DNA of 26,296 bases from Chara braunii (GCA_003427395.1 BFEA01000783.1:139085-165380), one strand, 5' to 3'. Positions 1 through 9,557 are shown, counted from the first letter of the stretch. Translations and numbers: made by a program. The notes: a model not told the origin generated them from the sequence alone.

Positions 1-46
<46 letters not shown>
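1..46. repeat. (CT)23 microsatellite
   Basis: Uninterrupted CT dinucleotide repeat at the window edge, so it may extend further to the left. Confidence 0.98.
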
Positions 47-49
<3 letters not shown>

Positions 50-838
50 CAAACACACCTATAAAAAAAAAGAGCGCATGACTAATTTGCGCATGGCGCA
101 CCGCAAGTATGGCTTGAACCCATTGTTTCAGTGCAGTTGACTCTGTTTGGGACTTTCATGCAAGCATGCGGCTTCAGTTCAAAATTGTCCACCATTTTCT
201 CTGTCTCTGTTCTGTCAGACAGCACACATGTGATGACCCGACCAAACACGGACTGAGACACACAGCTGATTTCTGAGTTTTGCTCATGGACTGAATGCCT
301 TCCTGAGTTTCCCGCTTGCTACTAAGTTCTCTAAGTCTGTGTGTGGGCACTCTTGCTGGTCTGAATGTCTGTCTGAGTGCTTGTTGGCTTGAGTGTGTGT
401 GTGACCCGCAAGGGTACTTGTTCGTTCGTTGGGCCCTCAGGGCCGGTACTTACCTGTGGCCGTGACATTGAGGGTTGCAGCGGGAAAAACACTCAAGTGG
501 TGGAGGAAGAGGTCCGCAACACTTGAAGCAGCGGGGAAACACTAAAGTAGCAGGTATGCCGGTGTGAGGAAACCCGGGGAGGGGCCGCCTACCATTCGCC
601 GAAGCCAAGGGCAACGGCGCCTGTCACTCGCCGCGCCCGCGTCTGAGGTCGTCAGCGACCAGCGGGGTCTCGAGGTTTGCATTGCCTGTCAGACACACGT
701 TTTCAAGGAGAGAGCATACCTCTCTTCATTTCACCATTAAAGCGCAGACAATTCACTTTGAGATCGAGAGTCCCACAACGTCCTGGTTGCATTGAGCCTT
801 CACTTACGGCCAATCATTCTCAGGATGGAAACCCCGTG
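47..838. other. Non-coding stretch, no gene recognised
   Basis: No convincing coding region or RNA gene is visible. The stretch is moderately GC-rich from about 420 to 670. A small inverted repeat GGCCCT/AGGGCC lies near 432-444. On the minus strand, near 450-460, there is a textbook 5' splice-site string (CAGGTAAGTACC), but no exon could be attached to it. The 68-codon ORF ending in the poly-T tract looks accidental. Confidence 0.5.

Positions 839-865
<27 letters not shown>
839..865. repeat. Poly-T tract (27 nt)
   Basis: Homopolymer of 27 T. Read on the minus strand it is a poly-A tract such as ends a retroposed copy. I could not identify a retroposon body beside it or flanking target-site duplications. 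Confidence 0.95.
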
Positions 866-870
<5 letters not shown>

Positions 871-2150
871 TGGGGTTGACTAGCTGTAGTTACTCGGGAA
901 GTGTACGTTTAAACTTTAAACCTTGTTGATTTCGGGTGTGTTCACTGTACCATGAAACTGCGCGTGGGGCAATCACGAGCAATGGCGAAGGGGTTTTTCC
1001 CTGGCTTAGATCAGGCACTGTTTCTAGTGCTCGCAAAAATTAAGGGAGCAGTATCGAATATTCTATTAGATCATAGAAAGATAAACCGCCATTAACCCAC
1101 AGCCCGCCGAAGTCCATGCCCGACCGTTCATCAACGAAACGGCGAGAACGAATCTGTGCACCTGGAGGTCACTCGCAAAGTGGGATAAGGGGTATGCCTT
1201 TTGCCGTCACTTGGGCACACACTCGCAGAGCCGGCCACTCACTCTTATCCTTTGACGCCCGTTTCGTCAGATTTGCGGAACTAGTAGACTAAGACATGGC
1301 CGCCCTGGCCGTTTTTGTGGCCCGGTGAGAGAAAGTAATATCAACCCTCCACTCTTTCTCTCTCTTTCTGTGACAGTCACTAAGTAGATCAGAGAGACCG
1401 CAGCCTCGTTTCACTATTCAGCAGACAAAGGATTCGAGAATGAATCTCCAGCTAGAGCAAAGGAATTATACCGCTGTACTTCAAGCTGCAATCAGACTCG
1501 TTTTCAAACACACTTTTCATGCATGTAAACAGCAACGCAGCATACTGGCGACATGCGCCCACTCAAAACTCAGAGATATGGCTTTCAGATACGAGTTCAC
1601 TCTCAATTGGCTATGGCGACTTCAACGCCCAAACATCTCACTGTTCACATACACTGGATCACCCTGGATATCCCACACGCATCACTCTAACACTCGAACA
1701 CACACACACACTCACTACTAACTACAGCTATGGCAGCTATGGCTGCCTCTAACCTATCGCTATGCTAACTCCTCCTCTCTTGCCCACTGCGTCCTCCGGG
1801 CTCATCTGCAGACCTTCTTGCACAAGTCGCTGTGGCAGCGCTTCCGCATGGCTCACGCAGGAATGAATGAATGGCTGGGCGCTGCCTCTTGATTTATACT
1901 TCAGAAATTCGTTGGTCTGCCCTTTGCCATCGACCCTTGGTGCTTACAGTCCCCCTGTGGTACTTGCTGGACCGGACTGGGACTGACTGGACCTTCCGTT
2001 GACTGACTGTGGACTCACCGCTATCCTACCGCCGTTGCACTGCTGTTGCACTGCGGTTTAGTCCACCACTTGCCTCACCACTTGACCACTTGCCCACTTG
2101 CCTACCTTCTAGAAGGTCTACAACTAAGCTTCCAGAACTCACTAAGACTC
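866..2150. other. Non-coding stretch, no gene recognised
   Basis: No domain, RNA gene or strong repeat was found. Short CT- and CA-rich patches occur near 1351-1370 and 1697-1712. Two overlapping plus-strand ORFs of 77-93 codons near 1440-1750 have low-complexity tails made by the CA repeat and show no recognisable motif. Confidence 0.45.
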
Positions 2151-2164
2151 CTGCGCTATAGACC

Positions 2165-2302
2165 TACAGATCGAACCCCTGCTGTCTATGGACCTACGAC
2201 AGGTCTACCAACTGCCTACGAATACACAGGTCACAGGTTCAATTCTCGGGGTCTACACAGATACTGTACATGGGTAGGGTGAGGTCTAGGGATCGAACCC
2301 TG
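2165..2302. other. Cluster of tRNA B-box-like / T-arm-like motifs
   Basis: Three motifs resembling the tRNA T-arm (GGTTCRANNCC) fall within about 130 bases: GATCGAACCCC near 2169 (minus orientation), GGTTCAATTCTC near 2236 (plus) and a GGGTTCGATCCC-type motif near 2289-2300 (minus). No complete tRNA cloverleaf could be built, and no A box lies at proper spacing. This may be a decayed tRNA-derived SINE or chance. Nothing more specific is supported. Confidence 0.2.
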
Positions 2303-2400
2303 GGTACTGCATCCGCTACTGCTAAAAGGTGAAAACCGTTTCAAAGCCTTATTGTGCGCGGCAGATCACTGTCCAACCACTCAACAGATGGAGTAAGAAA

Positions 2401-3300
2401 TGCACCTTCAGCAAGATCACGATCAGATACACCGCCATATGCTATCACAGTGCGTCATAACCGTGTCCCGTTAGTCACCAACTGAGAGAAAGGAACCGGA
2501 TCTCCAAAGAGAGCTTGGTCAGATTCGTCACCAAGCATCTTCAGCAAGGTCACGGGTAGGTACACGAATCTTCAGCCAGGGGAGAACGAGACTTCCGCGA
2601 GAACGTGGAAAGATACACTGCTGTATATCAATGCCCCACCCGCTCAGCCACCATGTGACAGCGGTGGGAACAAATCTTCACCTTAAACATGGGAAAATGC
2701 ATATAAAACTCACTCTTCTGTTCGTTGTTGTTGGAGCGTTCTGCAGCCCTCAGTTGCGCATGAACCTGACTCATTCCAGATTACTGTACTCTTTTTCTCT
2801 TCGTGTGCGTGATGAGGGAAGGATAATGGGTCTTCTGTAGGGAGGTGGGCAGATAACTGTGATATGTTCTTTTATGTTCTTTTGTCTCCTGCGGCCTGTT
2901 GCATAGCTGCACCACTTACTAGGGGGCGGTGAATCGAAGGATGTATACTCACCAAGTACACAGTGAGATACACTGCCACAAGCAGTTCCCCGTGTTGGGC
3001 GAATGCCTCTGATCCATGCGCTCGTTTCACCACACTCGGCCTGCAATGCGCTGGGGCGGCACTCTTTCACTCGCTAGTGAGGGATGAGGAATGACTCTTC
3101 AGCTGGCACACGCAAAGATATGCCCTCATATCCTGTCTTCGGCGGTATATACGCGTCATTTGGGAAATGAGAACGTATTTCCTACCAGGAAACGGGAAGA
3201 TTTACCGTCGTTCCTCCATTTTGCAGTATTCTGAGCACAGTTCACCAATGAATCTTCAGCTCCCACATGGAGAGATACAGTACCATATTTCTTGGATCTG
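2401..3300. repeat. Degenerate interspersed repeat with AGATACACTGCCATAT core
   Basis: Related ~40-45 base patches recur irregularly. Each has a left half like AATCTTCAGC and a right half like GGGAAGATACACTGCC. Right-half copies are seen at about 2425-2440, 2611-2626, 2966-2980, 3115-3128 and 3271-3286. Left-half copies lie near 2403, 2536, 2567, 3096 and 3250. The two halves are partly complementary (ATCTTCCC/GGGAAGAT), so each copy can form a hairpin. Two more copies lie at 12050-12090 and 12193-12225. No protein coding is evident. Confidence 0.55.
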
Positions 3301-3849
3301 CGCGCGACGAGGGCTTCACCGGATCGAAAACAAATCGAGCCTCTTATTGCCTGTTCCGCGGGTGCCAATTACCAGGGGGCTTTCCTGGTTCCAATAGTAG
3401 CGTTCGCAGTCGTCTGTGAGTGATCAGATCCCGATGTGACATCAGCTCCCCCTCCCGTGTGTGATTGGATCCGTCTTCGAGCGTGATTGAGCCTTGATTG
3501 GCTCTTCCCCACAGAACCCGCACTCTTCCTCCACGGCGGTGGCTTGATAGAGGACTCGTTAATTAGTTCATCCCATCTACTCATGATTTCATGCATGCTC
3601 ATCCACAGGAGTCCCTGCACGCACCTTCAGTGCACTGACTAATAGCGGTCTCATGAACTGTTCCCCAACGGAAATTGAAAATCTCCCTCCATACTTTTCA
3701 AGTTGAACATGTAGGCGACCAGGGTCTCATCCTGCTTCTTGCGCAGGAAGGTGGACCACACACTGGTGCGCTCGTGAGGGCAGCTGTTCCTCCAATCCCA
3801 TCCGCTGGAGCTTAATTAGCCCCTTTGTGCATATCTTTCCGGGAGGACG
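3301..3849. other. Non-coding stretch, no gene recognised
   Basis: Several short ORFs of 70-83 codons occur on both strands, but none has a recognisable motif or reads as a single favoured frame. No repeat or RNA gene was identified. Confidence 0.4.
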
Positions 3850-3914
3850 TCTCTCTCTCTCTCCCTCTCACATACACACACACACAATCACTTACTCACT
3901 CACTCACCCACTCA
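3850..3914. repeat. Compound CT / CA / ACTC low-complexity tract
   Basis: CT repeats run into (CA)n and then imperfect ACTC repeats, forming a compound microsatellite. Confidence 0.85.
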
Positions 3915-4313
3915 AGCTCTATTCCTCTCAGGAAGGCCTGCCATCTGCATGGAACACCAGCATACTCACGTTGACCATCTCCGTGCAGTTACAGTGATTC
4001 TCCGTGGGCTGTGTATAACTTGTTCACTGTGATTTGCCCACGGTCGTCTCTTCCCTCCTCGCTTCTCCTTCATGCTCGTGTCTCCACCTCTCTTCCTGTT
4101 ACACTCATGGTCGCACACAGTGAGATGCGTTCATCCTGGTCGCCTGCTCTAGTGTGCCCTGTTCCCCCTTGTCGCCTCAGTCCTCGAATGTGCCCGATTC
4201 TTTTCTGCCGGTCCCCCTAAATTGCCTCAGGGGCCACGACATTGGGCCAGGGGAAAACTTCAGTCCCGTGCAGCCAGTTCATATTCGTAGCTGAGGACTG
4301 GCACTGCCTGTAC

Positions 4314-4452
4314 CCGCGGTACCAGTCCAGCAGCGGCCAGCAAGGCCACATAGCCGCGGTACCAGTCCAACAACGGCCAGCAAGGCCACACAGCCGTGGT
4401 ACCAGTCCAACACCGGCCAGCAAGGCCACATAGCCGCGGTACCAGTCCAACA
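4314..4452. repeat. 40-bp tandem repeat, about 3.5 copies
   Basis: A 40-base unit starting CCGCGGTACCAGTCCA is repeated with its GGTACC at 4319, 4359, 4399 and 4439, with only a few substitutions between copies. Because 40 is not a multiple of 3, the minus-strand ORF across it shows the same repeat in rotating frames (LDWYRGY, GLVPRLCG, WTGTAAMW). That argues against coding. A single related GGTACCAGTCCAAC motif sits alone near 5131. Confidence 0.93.
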
Positions 4453-5178
4453 GTGGCTTATTGGGCTTGAAAGGTGAACGAGGTCGCGCCGTCAGAACCA
4501 TAATGTCTGTCAAACCGTTGACTCACAAAATTAGGGGGGGGTCATCGATAGCCAAATGGAATCACATGGATAGGGGTAGAACTAGGGATGCACATGATCA
4601 GCTACAAAAATAAATCATGAAAAATCAAATCCTTTTTATTGTTTTATTTTATTTCTTTATTTAATGTCCTTTCTTAATTTACCCGTGAAAATAATTAGAT
4701 CCCCGCCTCCAACTTGGTCACATGTAACCGCTTGTGCGGAAGCCCGCACACGCGTCGACAGCAGTGTCAGCGGAAATGAAAATAAGGGCAAAATAGGGTA
4801 ATTTTTGGGGTGTCAGAATCAGAATAAAATAAAATTGATTGCCCGCACAAAACTAGGGTTAGTGTCAACAAATGATCCGACAGGAAACAAGGGTCAACCA
4901 TGGCGCCCCGTTTTTCGACCGCCCGTCAAATGAAAGTGTCGACAAAAAGGCACCCCAACAACCAACACGGACCCCAAATTCCATCATTTCGGGTGGCCGA
5001 TTGGTCTACAGCCGCCCGACACCGGTACCACACCCTGAAGAGGTAGATGTGCCGAGTACTCGAGGCCGAGCAGAAGAAAACAAAAGTTGGCATTTTTAGA
5101 AGCCCAGTACATATAGGCTAGGTCTAGGCGGGTACCAGTCCAACTAGTCTGAGTCTAGGGCCTGTACGGGCAATATCA
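4453..5178. other. Non-coding, AT-rich stretch with one strong hairpin
   Basis: 4600-4690 is AT-rich. A perfect hairpin TGTGCGG/CCGCACA with a 4-base loop lies at 4733-4750. A plus-strand ORF of 75 codons at 4872-5099 has no recognisable motif. No other feature is seen. Confidence 0.45.
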
Positions 5179-5781
5179 GTGTCTGCAATGGTGTTTCCCT
5201 CCGAAAGGGAGGAGGTACCGGTTGCTTGGAAGGCCGAACAGCCTGGAAGTCATCGCCCAAGAGGCAAGCAGGCCGCTATATCTCCAGGTCGGGCGAAGAG
5301 CGCAGCCTCATTGTCGATGTGCAAGTTTGGCGACACACTGGTTGGAGCGCTGGATGGAGCAGCGCCATTCAGCAATGCTGCTGGGGAAGGAGCAAGGACA
5401 TGGAGGAGGAAGAAGGTCAGGGCTAGGGAGGAGCGCCAAAGGTACTTACCTCGCTACGGTGGCAGTCATCTTCATGACCTTGGTGGGCGCTGTCGAGCAC
5501 ATCAGTCCCGCAGGGGGACCCTCCCGGCCGCGTCACGCAGGATTTTGCAGGACTTCGTCGTAGAGTGCGGTTTGCCGCTCCGGCCGAGTGCGCCAGCCGT
5601 ACCTCTCGCGAGCCCCTACGACAGGATAGGGTCACGCGAGGCACGCATTACCTCCACCCGCGGGAGCTGTCACCACCCCTTGGGTGGGCGTATCCCCGCC
5701 GAGCTACCGAACCACGTGCAAAAGCTTTTTGTATGCAATCGCAGAGGTGGCCCGACCGAGGGTGTTTCTCGTTCGCTATAG
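5179..5781 (+). CDS. Long GC-rich ORF of unknown nature, probably spurious
   Basis: This 200-codon open frame is the longest on the plus strand outside the low-complexity tracts. It opens on a non-ATG codon, two codons ahead of an in-frame ATG. The product is rich in Arg, Ser and Pro, with no recognisable domain, signal peptide or membrane segment. The DNA is GC-rich, and overlapping open frames of 66-113 codons exist in the other frames, so an open frame of this length can arise by chance. The same DNA contains hairpins (5197-5212 with a GAAA loop; 5673-5687) that suit structured non-coding DNA better. A canonical splice-donor string (GAGGTAAGTACC) occurs on the minus strand near 5440-5452. 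I do not recognise a gene here. Confidence 0.12.
   Translation: MSAMVFPSEREEVPVAWKAEQPGSHRPRGKQAAISPGRAKSAASLSMCKFGDTLVGALDGAAPFSNAAGEGARTWRRKKVRAREERQRYLPRYGGSHLHDLGGRCRAHQSRRGTLPAASRRILQDFVVECGLPLRPSAPAVPLASPYDRIGSREARITSTRGSCHHPLGGRIPAELPNHVQKLFVCNRRGGPTEGVSRSL
5197..5212. other. Hairpin with GNRA-type loop
   Basis: CCCTCC-GAAA-GGGAGG: a perfect 6-bp stem closed by a GAAA tetraloop. Role unknown. Confidence 0.6.
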
Positions 5782-6183
5782 CATAGGGGGTACGCGTGGT
5801 CAACGCCCCTCAATCGGACCCGCACGCGAATCGACGCATTGGGGGCCTAAGGTCCTAAGCACGACTCGTCGTCGGTCGACTAGAACGCTTTTCGCTCACC
5901 ACGCGTTACACCATACGAAATTTAAAAATACACACAAACGCAAAACAAACTCTCCTAGTCCCTTCAGTATCCGACTCATAACCTTTTAATACAGAAATCG
6001 GTTAGGCGTCGTGCGCGAGACCTAAAGATAAAACCTCGCGGATGCTAGGCCTCTCTCATCTCGACTAGCAATGCATGACTACGCAAGTAGTCGCAAGGAT
6101 GACATACTATGTAGTGCCCATAATCAAGCGGTCCCTCGTGGGTTTGAGTACCGCTTATGACACTCAAGATTCAAGCTCGAAGT
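5782..6183. other. Non-coding stretch, no gene recognised
   Basis: No coding region, RNA gene or tandem repeat was recognised. It leads into the hairpin cluster at 6184-6321. Confidence 0.4.
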
Positions 6184-6321
6184 ATCGTGAAGGTCTACCC
6201 CTTCACGATATTGCACGGCTGAAGGAACAGCCGTGCGGCCTCCACGACGGCCTTTAGGCTGAGTGTCCCGGTGGGCAGGGCAAATAGGCTCTGCACAAGG
6301 GGTGATCCCTTCCATGCAGAG
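6184..6321. repeat. Cluster of three strong adjacent hairpins
   Basis: Hairpin 1: ATCGTGAAGG (6184-6193) pairs perfectly with CCTTCACGAT (6200-6209), loop 6 nt. Hairpin 2: GCACGGCTG (6213-6221) pairs perfectly with CAGCCGTGC (6228-6236), loop 6 nt. Hairpin 3: CTCTGCA (6289-6295) with TGCAGAG (6315-6321), and inside it AAGGG (6297-6301) with CCCTT (6307-6311). Weaker inverted repeats follow to about 6375. The stems are GC-rich and unrelated in sequence, so this is not one repeat copied three times. No poly-T follows that would suggest simple terminators. Function unknown. Confidence 0.75.
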
Positions 6322-7177
6322 TTTAGGACCTGGAATGTCCTGGACAAGGACCTCGAATCCAGGCCCAGGACTAACGTCCGACTAAGAAATCTCTTTAAGA
6401 AGCATACCACAATAAAGGGGGTTTTCCTTCCTTTTTCAGTGTCGACGTCACTTAAACCCTTAAACGTGGGCGCCTCAAGCCACGCGAACACCCAAACATG
6501 GGTATGTGTATACATATACAGTGGGGAATAGGTATGTGACGATCACTTCCCACAATCACGGTGGGACTCCTCACGTCCATTATAGTTATGCTAAGCAAGG
6601 GTAGTTCAAACGGTCAAGCAAAAGTTTGTGTGGTATCAGACGATCACTCTCACAACAGTTGTGTGGCTTGTCCATCCGCATTCACACAATACTCAGACTA
6701 TCACCAAGCTCAATTCAAGGAATCTTATAAGTATACCTGCAATCGCACAGAGTTCAAACAACAACATCACACACACTAAGGGAGTCAACTTTACTGCTTT
6801 CTGCATACAAGCCCCAACCAATTTCCACCATCCCTCAATAAAGGTACTCAGTCTTTAAAAATGGCCAATTGGAAAGAAATTTTGGTGAAAACCCCAAGAA
6901 ACATAAAAACCCACAAGAGCTAAGAGCTTAGGTTGAGGTGCAGAAGCAGGGAAGTTGCGTCGTAAACCGACCTATTATCAAAAGATAATAGAAACATGAT
7001 CCTTCGTAGGGTTAGGCCGAACGAATCAAACCTTCAATCGAATTCGTGGACCTGCATCACAGTTCAGGCCAAAACGGACCAATACTATGTTTCAAGGAGA
7101 ACATGCTCCATATCGAGGCCTAACTCCACTACTAACTTTCTTCCTCACCTTCTTCCAATAATTTTCAGAAACTACTG
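6322..7177. other. Non-coding stretch, no gene recognised
   Basis: A few short inverted repeats occur, such as TCCCAC/GTGGGA near 6549-6566. No domain is seen in the 60-86-codon ORFs. The AT content rises to the right. Confidence 0.4.
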
Positions 7178-7375
7178 AAAATTTTAGTAGCATCTCCCCT
7201 AGACTGGGCGGATTGCCAAATTCTTCCTAGCAGAAAATAATCTAACTCTCCAAACTCTACAAAATTTCGGCAGCGCTTCCCGTAGGAAAAGTGCCTTTTC
7301 AGAATTTTCAGGTGTCCAAAAATGACTAAGTCCTTCAAATTTGTAAAACTTTCGGCAACGCTTCTCGTAGGAACA
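7178..7375. repeat. Three tandem copies of an ~84-bp LTR-type repeat
   Basis: A block of the form AAAATTTCGGCAGCGCTTCC followed by CGTAGGAA occurs at 7261 and, slightly changed, at 7345. A more diverged copy (AAAATTTTAGTAGCATCTCC) starts at 7178. Spacings are 83 and 84 bases. The string 'AAAATTTCGGCAG...CTCCCCT' resembles short tandem repeats I associate with plant Ty3/gypsy LTRs (recollection, not a search). A 138-codon minus-strand ORF across it (7165-7581) is translated repeat and shows no domain. Confidence 0.6.
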
Positions 7376-7801
7376 GGAAACTGCCAAGCTTTATACAAAG
7401 CTGAAAATGCAAAGACAAAACACAACTGTACTTGGGACCAACTTNTGACACTTACATGATAGTTAGAACCGGACANAGTCTGCACGATCCCTTCTTGAAG
7501 GTGGCACCGTGAGCTAACACCGATCCTAACTCCTCGTAGGGTCAGTCCTATCTTATCCCTAGTTTCCCTCCCAGCATCCATCTCACCTACCTATAGCTCC
7601 AGCACTCAGCGAGCATCTAAAGCAGCTATCCTACCAAATGAGAAATTCCCAAGGATAGTCCCCCAAAAAACATACATAGGTGAGCGCAACAACATCCCTT
7701 GCCAACCCTAAGGTTTCCTTTCCTGGTCGCATAGTTCGTTCAAAAATCGTTGTTATTCCCGTTTTACCCTTCCTTACATAAGACATAGGATCAACCAACC
7801 C
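7376..7801. other. Non-coding stretch, possible LTR remnant
   Basis: Contains two ambiguous bases (7445, 7476). No gene is recognised. Its position beside the LTR-type tandem repeat makes a decayed LTR plausible, but no boundaries, primer-binding site or second LTR copy could be found. Confidence 0.3.
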
Positions 7802-8920
7802 AACTTATGGATGTAACTGACCTGCCAATTTATATGACTAGGTCACAACAACTTATGGTGCCCTAGTTTGTTTGCACAAGTATACGTAGGGCATAAACCA
7901 AATCACACCAACTTATGGAGTGACCAGTTTCTGCCTAGACAATCGACATAAGGCGTATGACCGTGCCGCACCAACTTATGGTGAGCTGGTCAGCCTAAAC
8001 TTTCGGCATACACAAACAATTGAGCCATCTCAACTTATGAGGGGTCCAACCTCTGCCTAAACAAACGACGGAAGGCATATGACTAGGACACACTGACTTA
8101 TGATGCGCCTAGCCAGTCCAAACAGAGACATATGGCATAGAACCAGGCTACCCAACTTATGAGTAGTCCAGCCCAACCTAGAGTCACAAGTTCTTTTTGT
8201 CTTGAGATGAGTGGTCAGGTCACCTCAACTTATGAGGATCCCCATCCAAACATCAACTTATGTTTAGAAAGAAAAATAGCCAAGTTTTATATTATCTCTC
8301 TGCCCTTTGTGTTATCTGGGGCATACCAGCTACCCAACTTATGGATGAGTCAGCCTGCCCAAAGTTACCACTTAATTTTATACTCCGAATCTTATTTTCT
8401 CCTCTGCTTTATCTGCTACCGGCTTATATGGCTAGATCTCCCAACTTATGGCATTTAGTCTGCCAATGATATACATAGTATATAGTTGTATCAGTTTATA
8501 TACTCAGGTTCCACTTATGTTTGCGGCTCATGACTTGGTCACACCAACTTATCGTATGACTAGCTTGCTAAAACAAGTGAACATAAGGCATAGGACTGAT
8601 CCACACCAACTTACGGTGTGGTCAATTTTTGCCTTGACAATCGACATAAGGCGTATGATCGGGCCGCACCAACTTATGGTGAGACTTGCCAGCCTGAACT
8701 TTCGGCATACAGAAAGAACTGAACCACCTCAACTTATGAGGGGTCCAGCCTTTGTCTTAACAAACGACGAAAGGCATATGACCAGAACACACCAACTTAT
8801 GGTGCGTCTAGTCAGCCCATACAATGACATATAGCGTAGAACTATACTACTCAACTTAGGAATAATCTAGCCCGCCTAAACAAGTAACAAGTGCGTGTGG
8901 CCGAGCAGCCCGCAACTTAT
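7802..8920. repeat. Array of 19 AACTTAT-loop hairpin units
   Basis: AACTTAT occurs exactly at 7802, 7850, 7910, 7973, 8032, 8154, 8227, 8255, 8336, 8443, 8546, 8671, 8731, 8794 and 8914. One-base variants lie at 8095, 8512, 8608 and 8853. The common spacing is 59-63. In most copies the flanks pair with each other but differ in sequence: CACC/GGTG (7973, 8671, 8794), CCTC/GAGG (8227, 8731), CGC/GCG (8914), CTAC/GTAG (8154). The best copy, at 8608, has CCACACC/GGTGTGG plus TGA/TCA beyond a one-base bulge. Outer arms such as CTAGG/CCTAG (7850, 8095) and GACC/GGTC (7973) lengthen some stems. Units are joined by a linker of the type GCCTAAACAATCGACATAAGGC, itself ending in GCCT/AGGC. No ORF explains the pattern. 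Confidence 0.88.
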
Positions 8921-9034
8921 GCGTTTGCCCAACCTCCGCAACACAACAACAAATAAGGTCACATTTTCATTCTGTCTGAATTCATACAAAAATCTGAATT
9001 TATCATACATACTTGTCGATTTCACCCTTTCAGA
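8921..9034. other. AT-rich spacer
   Basis: Short AT-rich stretch after the hairpin array. No gene or repeat unit is visible. Confidence 0.4.
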
Positions 9035-9465
9035 TCATGTCTTGAATTCAAACAAACAAAAGCAGTTAGCTTTCTCAGTTATAATTACTATGCGGGGGCA
9101 TCCTAAGGGACAGTTGGGGGTTGCTGACACAGGACGACAGTGGTCGGAGCTGGAGTGAGTCGCGTTGCTCTGTAACCTAGCGGATAGGGGGCGAAAGGCC
9201 TGGATGAGTTTGTCAGAGAATAAGTCAGTTTGGTGAGCTTTGTTATGATCTGCTGGACTTCCCTTAGATACTTGAGTGTTCGGAGAATTGCGGGTGGATT
9301 CCAAGAGTTGCTTAGCGATCGTAAAAAAGGATTCGTAGTTTTTCTCATCATCTATATTCGTAGTTTTCTCATCATCTATCCCGATTTTCAGCAGTTTGTT
9401 TATGATCTTGGAGGATACTCTCAAGCCGAAACCGGGTAATAGCCCCGGTACTTCAATTTGTTCAT
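9035..9465 (-). pseudogene. Possible degraded protein-coding fragment, family unknown
   Basis: A minus-strand frame stays open from about 9488 down to 9035 without a good ATG. The nominal ORF begins at a TTG at 9424, and the upstream frame reads IYEQIEVPGLLPGFGL before a stop near 9490. The composition (mixed charged and hydrophobic, KIINKLLKIGIDDEK) looks more protein-like than neighbouring ORFs. A local 24-25-base tandem duplication (9332-9380) produces the repeated DDEK. I recognise no domain. It may be a fragment of a mobile-element polyprotein or a chance frame. Confidence 0.2.
9332..9380. repeat. Short tandem duplication (25 + 24 bp)
   Basis: The unit TTCGTAGTTTTTCTCATCAT plus five bases (9332-9356) is repeated immediately at 9357-9380 with one T fewer. 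Confidence 0.9.
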
Positions 9466-9557
9466 AAATCGTTTCTACATGTCTTCATATGGGACGTTGG
9501 GCCCGATTCCCAGCACGTGCTGCTCCCCACGAATAGTTTGGAGCATGTCTTCTGAAG

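Noticed and set aside
2165-2302. tRNA gene
   Set aside because: T-arm-like motifs exist, but no acceptor, D or anticodon stems with correct spacing could be assembled.
4217-4513. 98-codon minus-strand ORF with repeated peptide motifs
   Set aside because: The peptide repeats come from a 40-bp tandem repeat read in rotating frames. The unit length is not a multiple of three, so coding was not selected.
5440-5570. U1 snRNA gene starting at GTACTTACCT
   Set aside because: Only the first ten bases fit. The expected stem-loop I and Sm site are absent.
7165-7581. 138-codon minus-strand ORF as a protein gene
   Set aside because: It spans a tandem LTR-type repeat and ambiguous bases and has no domain.
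7802-8920. CRISPR array
   Set aside because: The spacing is regular, but the conserved part is a 7-base loop, flanks vary while pairing, and the surrounding DNA is eukaryotic.
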